Positions 52,897 to 61,800 of a stretch of 64,000 bases of DNA are shown here, piece after piece; the stretch's first letter is position 1, and every line of letters begins with the position of its first letter. Below the pieces are notes generated by a model, which did not search any database, was not told the origin of the DNA, and worked only from the letters and a program-made list of their open reading frames with translations. The stretch comes from Chitinophaga sp. (GTDB lineage Bacteria > Bacteroidota > Bacteroidia > Chitinophagales > Chitinophagaceae): contig NZ_JAGHZS010000002.1 in NCBI RefSeq assembly GCF_017745275.1, positions 607,859-671,858 on the forward strand, read 5' to 3'. Made by a program: the position numbers and the translations under genes.

Positions 52897-53358
52897 ATGA
52901 AAAAAATCGCAAAACATCTCTCCCTGTGCCTGGCTTTATTCGCCGCTGTTACTGTAAAAGCACAATCGAATGCCGGAACCCTGGAAACGTCCCATCCAGC
53001 TGTAGCAGAAAAAAACCAGGTAGTAAGTGGTTATTATTTTGTGGCTGCCAAAAAAGATGATCAGCCGAATGATCCTTACCGTAGCGTTACATTTGTATCT
53101 AATACCTATGGTGCTGTAACACTGAGATTGAATATCCCACTCTGGCACAGTGTGAAACAACCTTATGTAACCCTGGAGAACCTGACAAGAGGCGGTTACC
53201 AGCGCTTTACCACCTGGCCAGGTGAAGCCACTTACAGAACAGAAACCGTTACATTGCAATTAGGCGATCAATACCGGTTAACCGCCAGCATTCAGCCTAA
53301 TCCCAGTGATCCTAATGACGACATCGACGAAGATGTACTGGCAACATTAAGCTGGTAA
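52897..53358 (+). CDS. Exported protein of unknown function
   Basis: A 153-residue protein with a signal peptide (MKKIAKHLSLCLALFAAVTV, KAQS) and a mature part that looks all-beta (GYYFVAAKKDDQP, GAVTLRLNIPLWHSVKQPYVTLENL, TYRTETVTLQLGDQYRL) with an acidic tail (PNDDIDEDVLATLSW). I do not recognise the family. It has its own promoter-like box and a strong terminator, so it is a monocistronic unit and may be well expressed. Confidence 0.6.
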   Translation: MKKIAKHLSLCLALFAAVTVKAQSNAGTLETSHPAVAEKNQVVSGYYFVAAKKDDQPNDPYRSVTFVSNTYGAVTLRLNIPLWHSVKQPYVTLENLTRGGYQRFTTWPGEATYRTETVTLQLGDQYRLTASIQPNPSDPNDDIDEDVLATLSW

Positions 53359-53380
53359 GCTGTTGTAAAGAAATTATATA

Positions 53381-53418
53381 AAGGCAACGTTTTCATAGAA
53401 AGCGTTGCCTTTTATTTT
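53381..53418. terminator. Bidirectional terminator
   Basis: AAGGCAACG (53381-53389) pairs perfectly with CGTTGCCTT (53403-53411), then TTATTTT. It ends the 52897 gene; the opposite strand ends the convergent gene at 53412. Confidence 0.85.
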
Positions 53419-54350
53419 ATAAGCGCCGCGAGGCATGCGGCTAATACTCCTGCACTCAGCGTCGCCAGGCCAATGGAGGTATAAGTAAACCTTTTATCAT
53501 TCTTCACCGCTTTCAGGAATGCTTTTTTGGTATCATCATGCCCGGTTACATTTTCCATGCTGCTGCGCGCCTGTTTATTACTGACAGCACTAAAGAAAAT
53601 TAAATCCTTATGTTGGGGGAAATCTTCTGCCAACTGTAGAAAATACACAGGTTTTGATACCAGCATGGTATTCAGCACCTTGCTATAATACTCACTTTCA
53701 CCGGCATACACCGCGGGGAGCAGTGCGAAGCTGTCTTTTAACGCGGCGTAATCTATCTCCCGGATATTTTTAATCAGGTAATCGGTTACACGGGTATATT
53801 TATCTTGTACACCTGAAATGCTGTCTGATATTGCTTTTAAACGGCTATCGGCCCATGCGGGGAACTGCTCATGATCCATTACTTTGGTGGCTGCCGGCAA
53901 TGCTTCCCAGGAGGAAAACCCCTCTCTGAATGAGTGATGATGTAGTGGAAATGTTTTATTCAACTGCGTGCTCATAGCAAAATAGCGCCCGAGGTACCAG
54001 GCATGATTCAGCTGTGTATGGGCCACCTCCGGCATTATAACACTATCCAGCTTAAGTTGCCTGTTTTTCCTTGTTGTATTAACCAGGTACCATTCATTTT
54101 CCTCCCTGGTAATCCGGGATTTACTACCGGTATAACTACCATCTGCCTGTTGCTGCAGGGTATCTATGCTGATAATGGAAGGCGCTGATCCTGCCTTATC
54201 TAAATAGCGCCCCATCGTATATACAAAGGCGTTGTTACTTTTTATATCCACATAACAGAAATACGTTTTGTTCCACCCATGTAAGAGTTGCTGGCCATGA
54301 GCAGGTAAGAACGTGGCGGATACAAACAGGAGGATAAGAAGATATTTCAT
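53412..54350 (-). CDS. Exported protein with C-terminal anchor, unknown function
   Basis: A 312-residue protein with a signal peptide (MKYLLILLFVSATFLPAHG), a largely helical mature domain of unknown family (LNHAWYLGRYFAMSTQLNKTFPLHHHSF, RVTDYLIKNIREIDYAALKDSFALLP), and a C-terminal hydrophobic helix (YTSIGLATLSAGVLAACLAALIK) that could anchor it in the inner membrane. Nothing catalytic is recognisable. It is transcribed alone on the minus strand, convergent with the 52897 gene. Confidence 0.6.
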   Translation of the reverse strand: MKYLLILLFVSATFLPAHGQQLLHGWNKTYFCYVDIKSNNAFVYTMGRYLDKAGSAPSIISIDTLQQQADGSYTGSKSRITREENEWYLVNTTRKNRQLKLDSVIMPEVAHTQLNHAWYLGRYFAMSTQLNKTFPLHHHSFREGFSSWEALPAATKVMDHEQFPAWADSRLKAISDSISGVQDKYTRVTDYLIKNIREIDYAALKDSFALLPAVYAGESEYYSKVLNTMLVSKPVYFLQLAEDFPQHKDLIFFSAVSNKQARSSMENVTGHDDTKKAFLKAVKNDKRFTYTSIGLATLSAGVLAACLAALIK

Positions 54351-54472
54351 ACCAACAGGATTAAGCTACAGGGATCTGTTATTTTAAAAATACGGTAAAA
54401 TGCCGGAAATGTTGAGGTGTTTTTATCTTGACAGGTTTATCCGGGTCGCATAGAAAAGTATATTCCTGGTCG

Positions 54473-54511
54473 GCAATGCCCAGGTCAACAATTGAATGGC
54501 CTGGGCATTGC
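54473..54511 (-). terminator. Terminator after the DoxX-like gene
   Basis: GCAATGCCCAGG (54473-54484) pairs perfectly with CCTGGGCATTGC (54500-54511), a 12-pair stem 19 bases after the DoxX-like stop on the minus strand. The T-run is weak. Confidence 0.65.
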
Positions 54512-54529
54512 ATCAGCGTTAAACGCCCA

Positions 54530-54892
54530 TCAGGCGAACCTGAAGATGGTTACTCCCAGCGATGCCAGCAGCAAAAATATATTGAACGCCACAGCAGCAT
54601 ATTCATGGCGTTTATAGTGAATAGGCGCCGCCATGATCATAATCACCGTAAAGCCCAGTGCCGACACCGCGGTCAGTTGTGGCATAATGCCTGTTGCCAG
54701 CGGTACCACCACACTAATAGCTCCCAATATTTCCAGGATACCAATGAAACGGATCACGGGATAAGATAAATTAGCTACGCCCGTTTGGCCTATCTGCACC
54801 AGTTTATCTCTTTTCTGGGTGGATTTCATGATGCCGGAATAACCAAAAACACCGGCTAGTAAGCCTTGAATAATCCATAAAAGCGTGTTCAT
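54530..54892 (-). CDS. DoxX-family membrane protein
   Basis: A 120-residue, four-helix inner membrane protein of the DoxX type (LLWIIQGLLAGVFGYSGIMKSTQKRDKL, IRFIGILEILGAISVVVPLATG, APIHYKRHEYAAVAFNIFLLL). The frame is open to 54949, but the ATG at 54892 leads directly into the first helix and follows an inverted repeat. DoxX proteins are linked to thiol/redox stress or quinone reactions, without firm biochemistry. A Crp/Fnr-type regulator gene lies directly upstream on the same strand. Confidence 0.82.
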   Translation of the reverse strand: MNTLLWIIQGLLAGVFGYSGIMKSTQKRDKLVQIGQTGVANLSYPVIRFIGILEILGAISVVVPLATGIMPQLTAVSALGFTVIMIMAAPIHYKRHEYAAVAFNIFLLLASLGVTIFRFA

Positions 54893-54893
54893 A

Positions 54894-54919
54894 ACCTTGT
54901 AGTTTTGTACTACAAAGGT
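54894..54919 (-). promoter_or_regulatory. Operator-like inverted repeat before the DoxX-like gene
   Basis: ACCTTGTAGT (54894-54903) and ACTACAAAGGT (54909-54919) are inverted repeats with one bulged base and a 5-base centre, beginning one base before the DoxX start codon. The core TTGTAGT/ACTACAA is perfect. This is a strong candidate repressor site. Confidence 0.5.
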
Positions 54920-54952
54920 GAATATCACCCGCATTTTTTCCTTTGACATTTA

Positions 54953-55549
54953 TCAAATAGTAAAATCTGCCCGGATGCGGCTGAGCGTTTCCTGTGTAAT
55001 GCCGAGGTAAGAAGCCACCATCCCCAGCGGTACGCGTTGCACAATGTCAGGATGTTGTGTGATCAGCTTCCGGTAACGCTCGCGGGCAGTAGCAAAGTGA
55101 AGGTCATCAAAACGTTGCTGCATTTGCACCAGCCCGTAACTGACCAGCAGCCGGCCAAAGCGCTCAATTTCGTGGCTTTCATTGTATAACTTTTGCAGGT
55201 CGTCATGACCAATAGCCCATAGCACCGTAGGTTCCAGCAATTCAATACTGCGAATATCCGGCATACCGGTAATAAAACTGACAATAGAAGTAGCCACCGT
55301 TTTTTCAGTACTGATCCAGTCGGTCACATCTTTGCCGTCTTTCACATAATAGGTGCGTGTCAATCCTTTTTCAATGAAATATACATGCCGGCATACTGCG
55401 CCCGCATGCACCAGGTGATGTCCCTTTGGTAGCTCCCTTTTTTCAAGGATGCCCGCCATCGCCAGTTTGCTTTCAGGAGAAAGGGTGATGAAGGTTTTGA
55501 TCATATCAAAAAAATCATCGAGCGATGGATCATATAATGGTGCCTGCAT
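54953..55549 (-). CDS. Crp/Fnr family transcriptional regulator
   Basis: A 198-residue regulator. The ATG at 55549 (MQAPLYDPSL) is preferred over 55567. The cNMP-binding-like domain spans about 15-125 (HHLVHAGAVCRHVYFIEKGLTRTYYVKDGKDVTDWI), and a compact C-terminal HTH follows (RVPLGMVASYLGITQETLSRIRADFTI). It is typical of the short Bacteroidota Crp-like group that often precedes DoxX or DoxD genes. It lies 60 bases upstream of the DoxX-like gene on the same strand and probably regulates it. Confidence 0.9.
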   Translation of the reverse strand: MQAPLYDPSLDDFFDMIKTFITLSPESKLAMAGILEKRELPKGHHLVHAGAVCRHVYFIEKGLTRTYYVKDGKDVTDWISTEKTVATSIVSFITGMPDIRSIELLEPTVLWAIGHDDLQKLYNESHEIERFGRLLVSYGLVQMQQRFDDLHFATARERYRKLITQHPDIVQRVPLGMVASYLGITQETLSRIRADFTI

Positions 55550-55652
55550 GGCCGTGAAATTACACAAAGAAAATGGATGTTAACAGCGGGGGAGTTGATT
55601 TTCCGGAGATGACATACGCCATGGATATGCAGAATTATACGATCTTAGCACC

Positions 55653-56936
55653 ATGTGGAAGGAATTTCAGATTGTTTATGGAGAACAGGTGCTGAACCAG
55701 CACCAGGTACAGCTAAAATTTTTTGAAAGCGAAGAAGCGTTCATGGACATCATCGGCACAGATGGTTATTTCTATGTGCATAAAGGCGATCTTCAATTTG
55801 AAGGCGACCTGCACCTCGACAAAATGGATAATATGCCCGATGGCCGGCCTCCTTTGGGTGTAGTGGTACTTGGCCACCTGGCGGTGGATGGCGGCGTACT
55901 CAACGAAACCGGCGACTATGGTCCGGCACTATACGTAGCCGGCCACCTTAGCTGCCGCAACCTGCTCATTGGCGGATCGCCGGTGCGCGTAGAAGGAGAT
56001 ATCCGTGTGGAAGAAGTCATCCTGCTACACTACAACCATGGCTGGATGCAATGCGATGGCACCATTACCGCCCAGGTGATGATAGCAGATGATTATCACC
56101 TGATGCCGTTCCGGAAAAATATCAGCCGGTTTTACTACAACGACCGCGATCCTGAAAGTCCCGCTGAAAACGAATGTGGAGAAGGAGAAGACGGAGATCC
56201 CATCATCTCCCAAAACCTACAGATGTTACTCAGCAATCCTTTAACCACCAATTTTGAAGACATCATTCGTGACCTGGATGCCTGCGAAAGCGTACTGGTA
56301 CCCTTCGAACGAACACCGGAATACTGGCGTACCAAAGTACGGCGCAACTGGTGCGACCTGAAACGTGTGCCCATGGAAATGCGCACCAGTAATCTTTGCC
56401 ACGAAGCCATGGCCTACTACATTGGTGCATTGCAATATTTTCCCCGTGAGGCCATCACAGCAGAAGTGGCGGCTGCCGCGGCAGCAAGAGACGGTAAAGC
56501 GCTGCGTTATCTGCCGCCTGAACTGATTACCCGCGAGCTGTGCTACATTGCTGCCAAACATGGTGCAATTCTGCAGGTAGATATACCGGAGCAGTTTTAT
56601 GAACATGCTTTGTTATGCACCGTCATCGCCACCAATGATTGGCAGATGGAGCGTGTTCCTACGGTATTTATCACGGAAGATATGCTGGTATTATATGTGA
56701 AGCAGGGACGTGGTGCCTGGCTGGACAGGTATTGTCAGCAGTCGGGTATTTCCAAACAGAAAGTGCTGGAACGCGTGATGCTGGATGATATCAAATACCT
56801 CGAAAATGTTTTTAACTGGCATCTGTCAGCTGCTACCTATGCCTTTGCACAGCAGCATTACAACAAGCCCCCATACACGGAAGCGTGGAAAGGACTGGGT
56901 GAACGTTTTGCCCGGAAAATAGCACGACTGGCATAA
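55653..56936 (+). CDS. Polymer-forming-like protein with DUF4116-like repeats
   Basis: A 427-residue cytoplasmic protein. Residues about 30-160 look like a right-handed beta-helix with repeated 'GHL...GDL' turns (VHKGDLQFEGDLHLDKM, VVVLGHLAVDGGVL, LYVAGHLSCRNLLIGGS, VEGDIRVEEVIL), as in polymer-forming (bactofilin-like) proteins. An acidic linker (GEGEDGD) leads to helical repeats (about 235-400: DLKRVPMEMRTSNLCHEAMAY, ALRYLPPELITRELCYIAAKHG) that recall DUF4116. The combination is unusual; function is unknown. It stands alone, divergent from the Crp gene. Confidence 0.6.
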   Translation: MWKEFQIVYGEQVLNQHQVQLKFFESEEAFMDIIGTDGYFYVHKGDLQFEGDLHLDKMDNMPDGRPPLGVVVLGHLAVDGGVLNETGDYGPALYVAGHLSCRNLLIGGSPVRVEGDIRVEEVILLHYNHGWMQCDGTITAQVMIADDYHLMPFRKNISRFYYNDRDPESPAENECGEGEDGDPIISQNLQMLLSNPLTTNFEDIIRDLDACESVLVPFERTPEYWRTKVRRNWCDLKRVPMEMRTSNLCHEAMAYYIGALQYFPREAITAEVAAAAAARDGKALRYLPPELITRELCYIAAKHGAILQVDIPEQFYEHALLCTVIATNDWQMERVPTVFITEDMLVLYVKQGRGAWLDRYCQQSGISKQKVLERVMLDDIKYLENVFNWHLSAATYAFAQQHYNKPPYTEAWKGLGERFARKIARLA

Positions 56937-56992
56937 CGGGTATTAGGAATACCCCGGTGAATAACGTAAATTTAGTAAGCGTTAATTTTTAT

Positions 56993-57412
56993 ATGGAGCA
57001 ATACGAGAGCATCTATTTATACCAGCGTATCGTGAAGGCAAAGCTGTTTATTGACAGTCATTTTGCCGAACGGATGGACCTGGATAATATCTCCGGGCAG
57101 GCACACTTTTCCAAATTCCATTTTATCCGGTTATTTAAAAACAGCTACGGCTACACTCCTAAAAATTACCTGGTCAAAGTAAGGATAGACCAGGCTAAAA
57201 TCCTGCTGGCAAAAGGAGAGTCTGTGCTGGCTACCACCATCCTGGTGGGCTTTGATAGCCCCACCGCCTTTGCAGGCGTATTTAAAAAGATGACAGGTAA
57301 AACGCCGTCAGCTTTTCAAAAGGAGCAGGAGGAAAAGAACAGCGCGATGCAGTCCAATCCTTTGCGCTTTGTCCCTAATTGCTTTGCAGAAACCGTGGGC
57401 TGGACAAAATAG
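56993..57412 (+). CDS. AraC family regulator, DNA-binding domain only
   Basis: A 139-residue AraC-type protein consisting mainly of the double HTH (MDLDNISGQAHFSKFHFIRLFKNSYGYTPKNYL, then ATTILVGFDSPTAFAGVFKKMTGKTPSAFQ) without a sensor domain. The frame is open from a GTG at 56957, but the ATG at 56993 (MEQYESIYLYQRIVKAK) fits the family start. A C-terminal tail of about 30 residues has one Cys. It is followed by a VOC protein and a DUF1569 protein on the same strand and probably regulates or is coregulated with them. Confidence 0.88.
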   Translation: MEQYESIYLYQRIVKAKLFIDSHFAERMDLDNISGQAHFSKFHFIRLFKNSYGYTPKNYLVKVRIDQAKILLAKGESVLATTILVGFDSPTAFAGVFKKMTGKTPSAFQKEQEEKNSAMQSNPLRFVPNCFAETVGWTK

Positions 57413-57467
57413 CAATTTTGAAGAGGTCATACTACCACAAAATACCCACCTTTGTAAAAAGTCAATC

Positions 57468-57881
57468 ATGATCACCAAACTTACACATACCTGCATTTAT
57501 GTGCTCAACCAGGATAGCGCCTATGATTTTTATGTGAATAAGCTGGGCTTTAAGGTCCATACAGACGCACCAATGGGAGCAGGTGGCCGCTGGCTCACCG
57601 TTACACCTCCGGAGCAGCCGGAGCTGGAAATCACGCTTTTCCTGGTCACCGAAAGCCCGATGTTTGATAAGGAAACGGTACAGTCAATGACCACTTTAAT
57701 CCGGAAAGGCGCCTTTGGCGCTGCTGTATTTACCTGTAAGGATATCATGACCACTTATGAAGAATTAAAGGCAAAAGGAGTGGTGTTTAAAAAGCCACCC
57801 ACCAAAGAATTCTATGGTTTTGAGGCCTTATTCCTCGATGATTCCGGCAATTGGTTTTCACTGGCGCAATTACAATCCTGA
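57468..57881 (+). CDS. VOC family (glyoxalase/bleomycin-resistance-like) protein
   Basis: A 137-residue protein of the vicinal-oxygen-chelate superfamily with two beta-alpha-beta-beta-beta units: LTHTCIYVLNQDSAYDFYVNKLGFKV and GAAVFTCKDIMTTYEELKAKGVVF with the terminal EALFLDDSGNWFSLAQ. The frame is open from 57369, but ATG 57468 is the family start. It could be a glyoxalase, dioxygenase or drug-binding protein; the metal-site residues are not clear enough to decide. Its stop overlaps the next start (TGATG). Confidence 0.85.
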   Translation: MITKLTHTCIYVLNQDSAYDFYVNKLGFKVHTDAPMGAGGRWLTVTPPEQPELEITLFLVTESPMFDKETVQSMTTLIRKGAFGAAVFTCKDIMTTYEELKAKGVVFKKPPTKEFYGFEALFLDDSGNWFSLAQLQS

Positions 57882-58333
57882 TGCTGAAGTCTATATTTAA
57901 CGAAGAGATCCGAAAGGATGTGTTGAACAGAATTAACTCCCTGCAGCCGGAAAGCAAAGCGCAGTGGGGTAAAATGACCGTAGCGCAAATGGTAAAGCAT
58001 TGCCGGCTGTGTGATGAATATTACTTTGGAAATGTACCGGTATCCCGTTCTTTTTTAGGACGAATTGTAGGCAGGCATGCTATTGGCGCGATATTGAAAA
58101 ATGAGGAATCCGTAATGGGACGAAATGCGCCAACAGGGCGGCAGTTTAAAGTCAGCGATACCAATTTAAACTTTCCCGCAGAGCGGGAAAACTGGAAACA
58201 GGTCGTTACCCGGTACAGCACCTACTCACAGGATAGCTTTGTTCACTGGTTTTTTGGAAAATTAAGCCAACAGCAATTAGGGGAACTGATTTATAAACAT
58301 TGCGATCATCATTTGCGGCAGTTTGGCGTATAG
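57881..58333 (+). CDS. DUF1569 / DinB-like protein
   Basis: A 150-residue protein of DUF1569, a four-helix DinB/YfiT-like fold. LQPESKAQWGKMTVAQMVKHC near the N-terminus and LSQQQLGELIYKHCDHHLRQFGV at the C-terminus supply the spaced histidines of a metal site. The start is the ATG shared with the VOC stop codon. Together with the AraC and VOC genes it makes a small three-gene cassette of unknown purpose, perhaps detoxification. Confidence 0.82.
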   Translation: MLKSIFNEEIRKDVLNRINSLQPESKAQWGKMTVAQMVKHCRLCDEYYFGNVPVSRSFLGRIVGRHAIGAILKNEESVMGRNAPTGRQFKVSDTNLNFPAERENWKQVVTRYSTYSQDSFVHWFFGKLSQQQLGELIYKHCDHHLRQFGV

Positions 58334-58360
58334 ACGTGGACGTTGGAAATATAATTTTAC

Positions 58361-58405
58361 CAGCAGGTTATTGTGGAGTATCGGACGCCCAGCGATAACC
58401 TGCTG
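58361..58405 (+). terminator. Hairpin after the DUF1569 gene
   Basis: CAGCAGGTTAT (58361-58371) pairs perfectly with ATAACCTGCTG (58395-58405); the loop is 23 bases. There is little T-run, but the position fits a terminator. Confidence 0.5.
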
Positions 58406-58487
58406 CTGTGTTTAATGCAAATTTGCTTCCCGTAGTTGGTTGGTGCAGGGTTTTCTCTTTTATCTCCCTGTTATCCTGAGCATGCTG

Positions 58488-58807
58488 TCACAGTGTTTGT
58501 TCTTTCTCGTTGTACAGCCCATGTAACCGGCGTTTATAATTTTTTAAGAAAGGAGCCGGCAGCTCTCTTTCATTTCTTTTCACCAGGTTGAAAATATTAG
58601 CAGGTGTATGTTCCAGGATTAATTTAATGAGCCAGTGAGGTCCCTGGGGAAATAATTTTAGAATTTTTTCTGCCGGTGCCGGTGAAATAGCAAAATTAGT
58701 AAGATGTTGTTGCTACTTGTGTCTTGAAAACTTTACGTTGGATATAAGGCCTGTTCACCTTTTTGATAGCGGAATAGTGTTGGATTTACGGAGAGGGCCG
58801 TCGCCAT
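58488..58807 (-). pseudogene. Probable frameshifted gene remnant
   Basis: On the minus strand, an ATG at 58807 opens 24 codons (MATALSVNPTLFRYQKGEQA...) that end at TAA 58735. A second frame then stays open for 74 codons, from 58712 to the TGA at 58490-58488. It reads like protein throughout (KILKLFPQGPHWLIKLILEH, NLVKRNERELPAPFLKNYKR) but has no start codon. The two pieces are in different frames, as expected after a frameshift. Family not recognised. Confidence 0.4.
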
Positions 58808-58885
58808 ATCAGGTATTTAACAGCCTTTTGTATATCTTTATACTCCCGTGGAGCCAGTGGGTTCCCCGTCCCTAAACCTGATATA

Positions 58886-61800
58886 ATGCTGTACTGCAAA
58901 TCGCGATATGCTTCCCTGAGAAGATCCCTGTCTGTATTCATTTTTCTTTTTGTTGTGGGTATTAGTATTGTTCGTGGTCAAGTACGTGAAGTATACCGTA
59001 CTGCTGCTTACGAGGAAATCCTCAGTTATAGTTTCGGTACGCCGGCGGAGGGATATGCTACTTTTAGAGACCATAATCCGTACAATGATCACAACATGTT
59101 GGCCTATACGGGTGATAGCGGTCGCACGTTTATGCCTATTGCCGTTTCCTGGACCAATACCAATCGGAATGGAATGCCTGTTGATACCACCGCTGAAATC
59201 CGGATCTTGACAGCCACTGCGCTCAGTGCAAAGGAGGTATTGTTGACAGCAGAAATAGGCAGAGGGGATGCATTGTTATTATCAATTGACAAAGGAAAAA
59301 CTTTCAGGATAGTATTCGCCATTTCTTCTTCCGTCACATTCTATGATATCCGGGTAAATCCTTTACCAGGCACGAACACAGTAGTTATTCTGGATGGATG
59401 GTCTACCCATGTTAGCACCGATAGAGGACAAACATGGAAGAAGGTGACCGATTTTGCATATCAGTCTCGTATTGGTAAGCTCTTTGCTTTTAGCGCAGTT
59501 TATGTATTTGCCTGCAATGTAGCTGGAGACAATCCAGTACTCTATAAATCGATGGCGGATAGTACATTTAGGAAAATGCCTATTCCTGCGGACTGGTCCA
59601 ATGCCCAGTTTTCTATGGTATCGCCGTCAAAGGGCTGGGCCTTTGTCTCAGAGCCAGTTAATGGGGTGAACTATAACCATCTCTATGTTACGCTTGACAG
59701 CGGATACACCTGGAATAAAACGCCACAAAACGGAAGTTACATCGATTCGTTGCTTGTAGTGAACATGATAAACGATACCCTCGGTTTTGGAGCGGCCCAA
59801 AATAACAAGTTATATAAAACCATCGACGGTGGTGTGACCTGGCTGCGGATTGCCAGAACATCCACTTTCTCGGAGCGCGATTGGTGGGGGGAGGACTGTC
59901 AGTTTAAAACGATGGGAAACGACTATATGTGGGTATCGCGGAAGAGAATACTGGAGATGAGTAACAATGGTGGTGGTCCTGCTATGATGGAATGTCTGGC
60001 GGCCAGTTTTTCTCCTTTAAAGGCAAGGGCAGGAGATCCTATCATCATAAAAGGCGATAACTTCACTATAATCGACTCTGTTACCCTGGGCGGCAGTAGG
60101 GCTGCTTCCTGGCAGGTGATCAATAAAAATACGTTACGTGTAGTGGCCGGTTCAGGAACTTCCGGCGACCTGGTGATTTATACCCCCGTGAATACTGTAT
60201 CCCTCAAAGGTTATCGTGCCATCCCCACCTTTTCTGACGTTTTTCCTAAAATGGGGACTACCAACACACATGTAGTGCTGCAAGGAACCTCCCTTACCAG
60301 TGTAACCCAGGTGAAAGTGGGAAATATACCCGCCAAAGCATTTAAAATATTAGGCAATGATAGTATCCAGATTTCCGTTCCCTATACAACGAATGGGATT
60401 ATTCAATTGATAGGGCCGGATACTGTGATCACTACTAACCTGTTCCATTACTATCGTGGCCCTGTGATATCCGGAATAAGTCCATTGGAAGGCCCTGTTG
60501 GTACAACTGTCACTATTACGGGCGCGAACTTTGGTAGCACTCCCGATAGCAACATCGTTTACTTCGGTGGTATAAGAGGGCAGGTAATATCCGCTACTTC
60601 TACCAGTATTAAGGTGAAAGTACCAACGGGTGCCCCCTATAAAAATATCAGTGTAACTAAAGGATCACTTACTGCTACCTCGCCCTATGCCTTCAATTTG
60701 ACCTTCCCGAACGGAGGAAGTATCAATCCTTTATCTTTTGGTTCCGCGCAAAGCTTTGATGCGGGCGGCCTCCTGCAGCATCCTGGAAGAACAGCCATAG
60801 CTGATTTAGACGGAGATGGAAAACCTGACCTGATCACACCGGATACCAAAACGAATCAGGTAGTTATCTCTAGAAATAATAGTAATGGCGGTATAATCAG
60901 CTTTACAGATCATGAAGTTATTACCGCAGGTCTTTCTGCACCCAATGCGCTGTTTAAGGTAGTTACCGCAGATGTCAATAATGACGGGAAAATTGACCTT
61001 TCCATTGGAAATAATGCAGACGGCAATACATACATTTACATCAACACTTCTACTCCGGGAGATATCTCCTATAAACCTATCCCAGCCATTCCAGGGATAT
61101 TGTTGGAAGTAGCAGACATTAACCAGGACGGTAGACCTGATCTTGTACAAAGAATCGAAAATGACGCAGTAGTAAGAACTAATTATAGCGAATCCGGTAC
61201 CACTTCATTTGAAAATTCTACCGTCACTGCTTTTACCTATTACGAGTCTTCCATATGGGATGCTTCTGCGATAACACTCTTTGGACGTCCTCAGCCAACC
61301 CTGTTGTTCTCTTTCCCTATGGTTGGAGGAGGCACTGGTATTTACAATTATAGTCTTCCTGATAGTCTTGTATTGGAGCGCGCCGGTGTGGAGGCCGACA
61401 ATGACCCGGTGGCCGGAGATTACAACAAAGATGGACTATTTGATTATGGGACCGTCAATTACGGTCGTAGCGTTGCCATCGCCTCTTCCACCCCTGGCGA
61501 TAATGAGAAGGTGGGAGAATTGAATATGATCGAGCTCAAAGATTTTTCTTCGGCTCCCCTGTCACAGGTACCTACCCGGGCACTCTTGCAGGATATGGAT
61601 GGCGACGGAAGAGCAGATGTATTGCACGGAATAAAAGATGCTAAAAAAATGTACCTCTATCATAATATCTATGGAGAAGGTGCCGGCTATTTTGCGACCG
61701 GCACTGTGCTGAAGCTGAATAATCCGGTCGCTTACTTTACGGTTGCAGACCTGGATGGAGATAATAAAAGAGATATTCTCCTGCTGGATACTGTTGTGAA

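Larger units (their letters stand above)
58334..58885. other. 552-base intergenic region
   Basis: Holds a hairpin after the DUF1569 gene (58361-58405) and a probable decayed minus-strand coding sequence (58488-58807). The last 75 bases should contain the promoter of the giant gene, but no convincing box pair was found. Confidence 0.5.
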
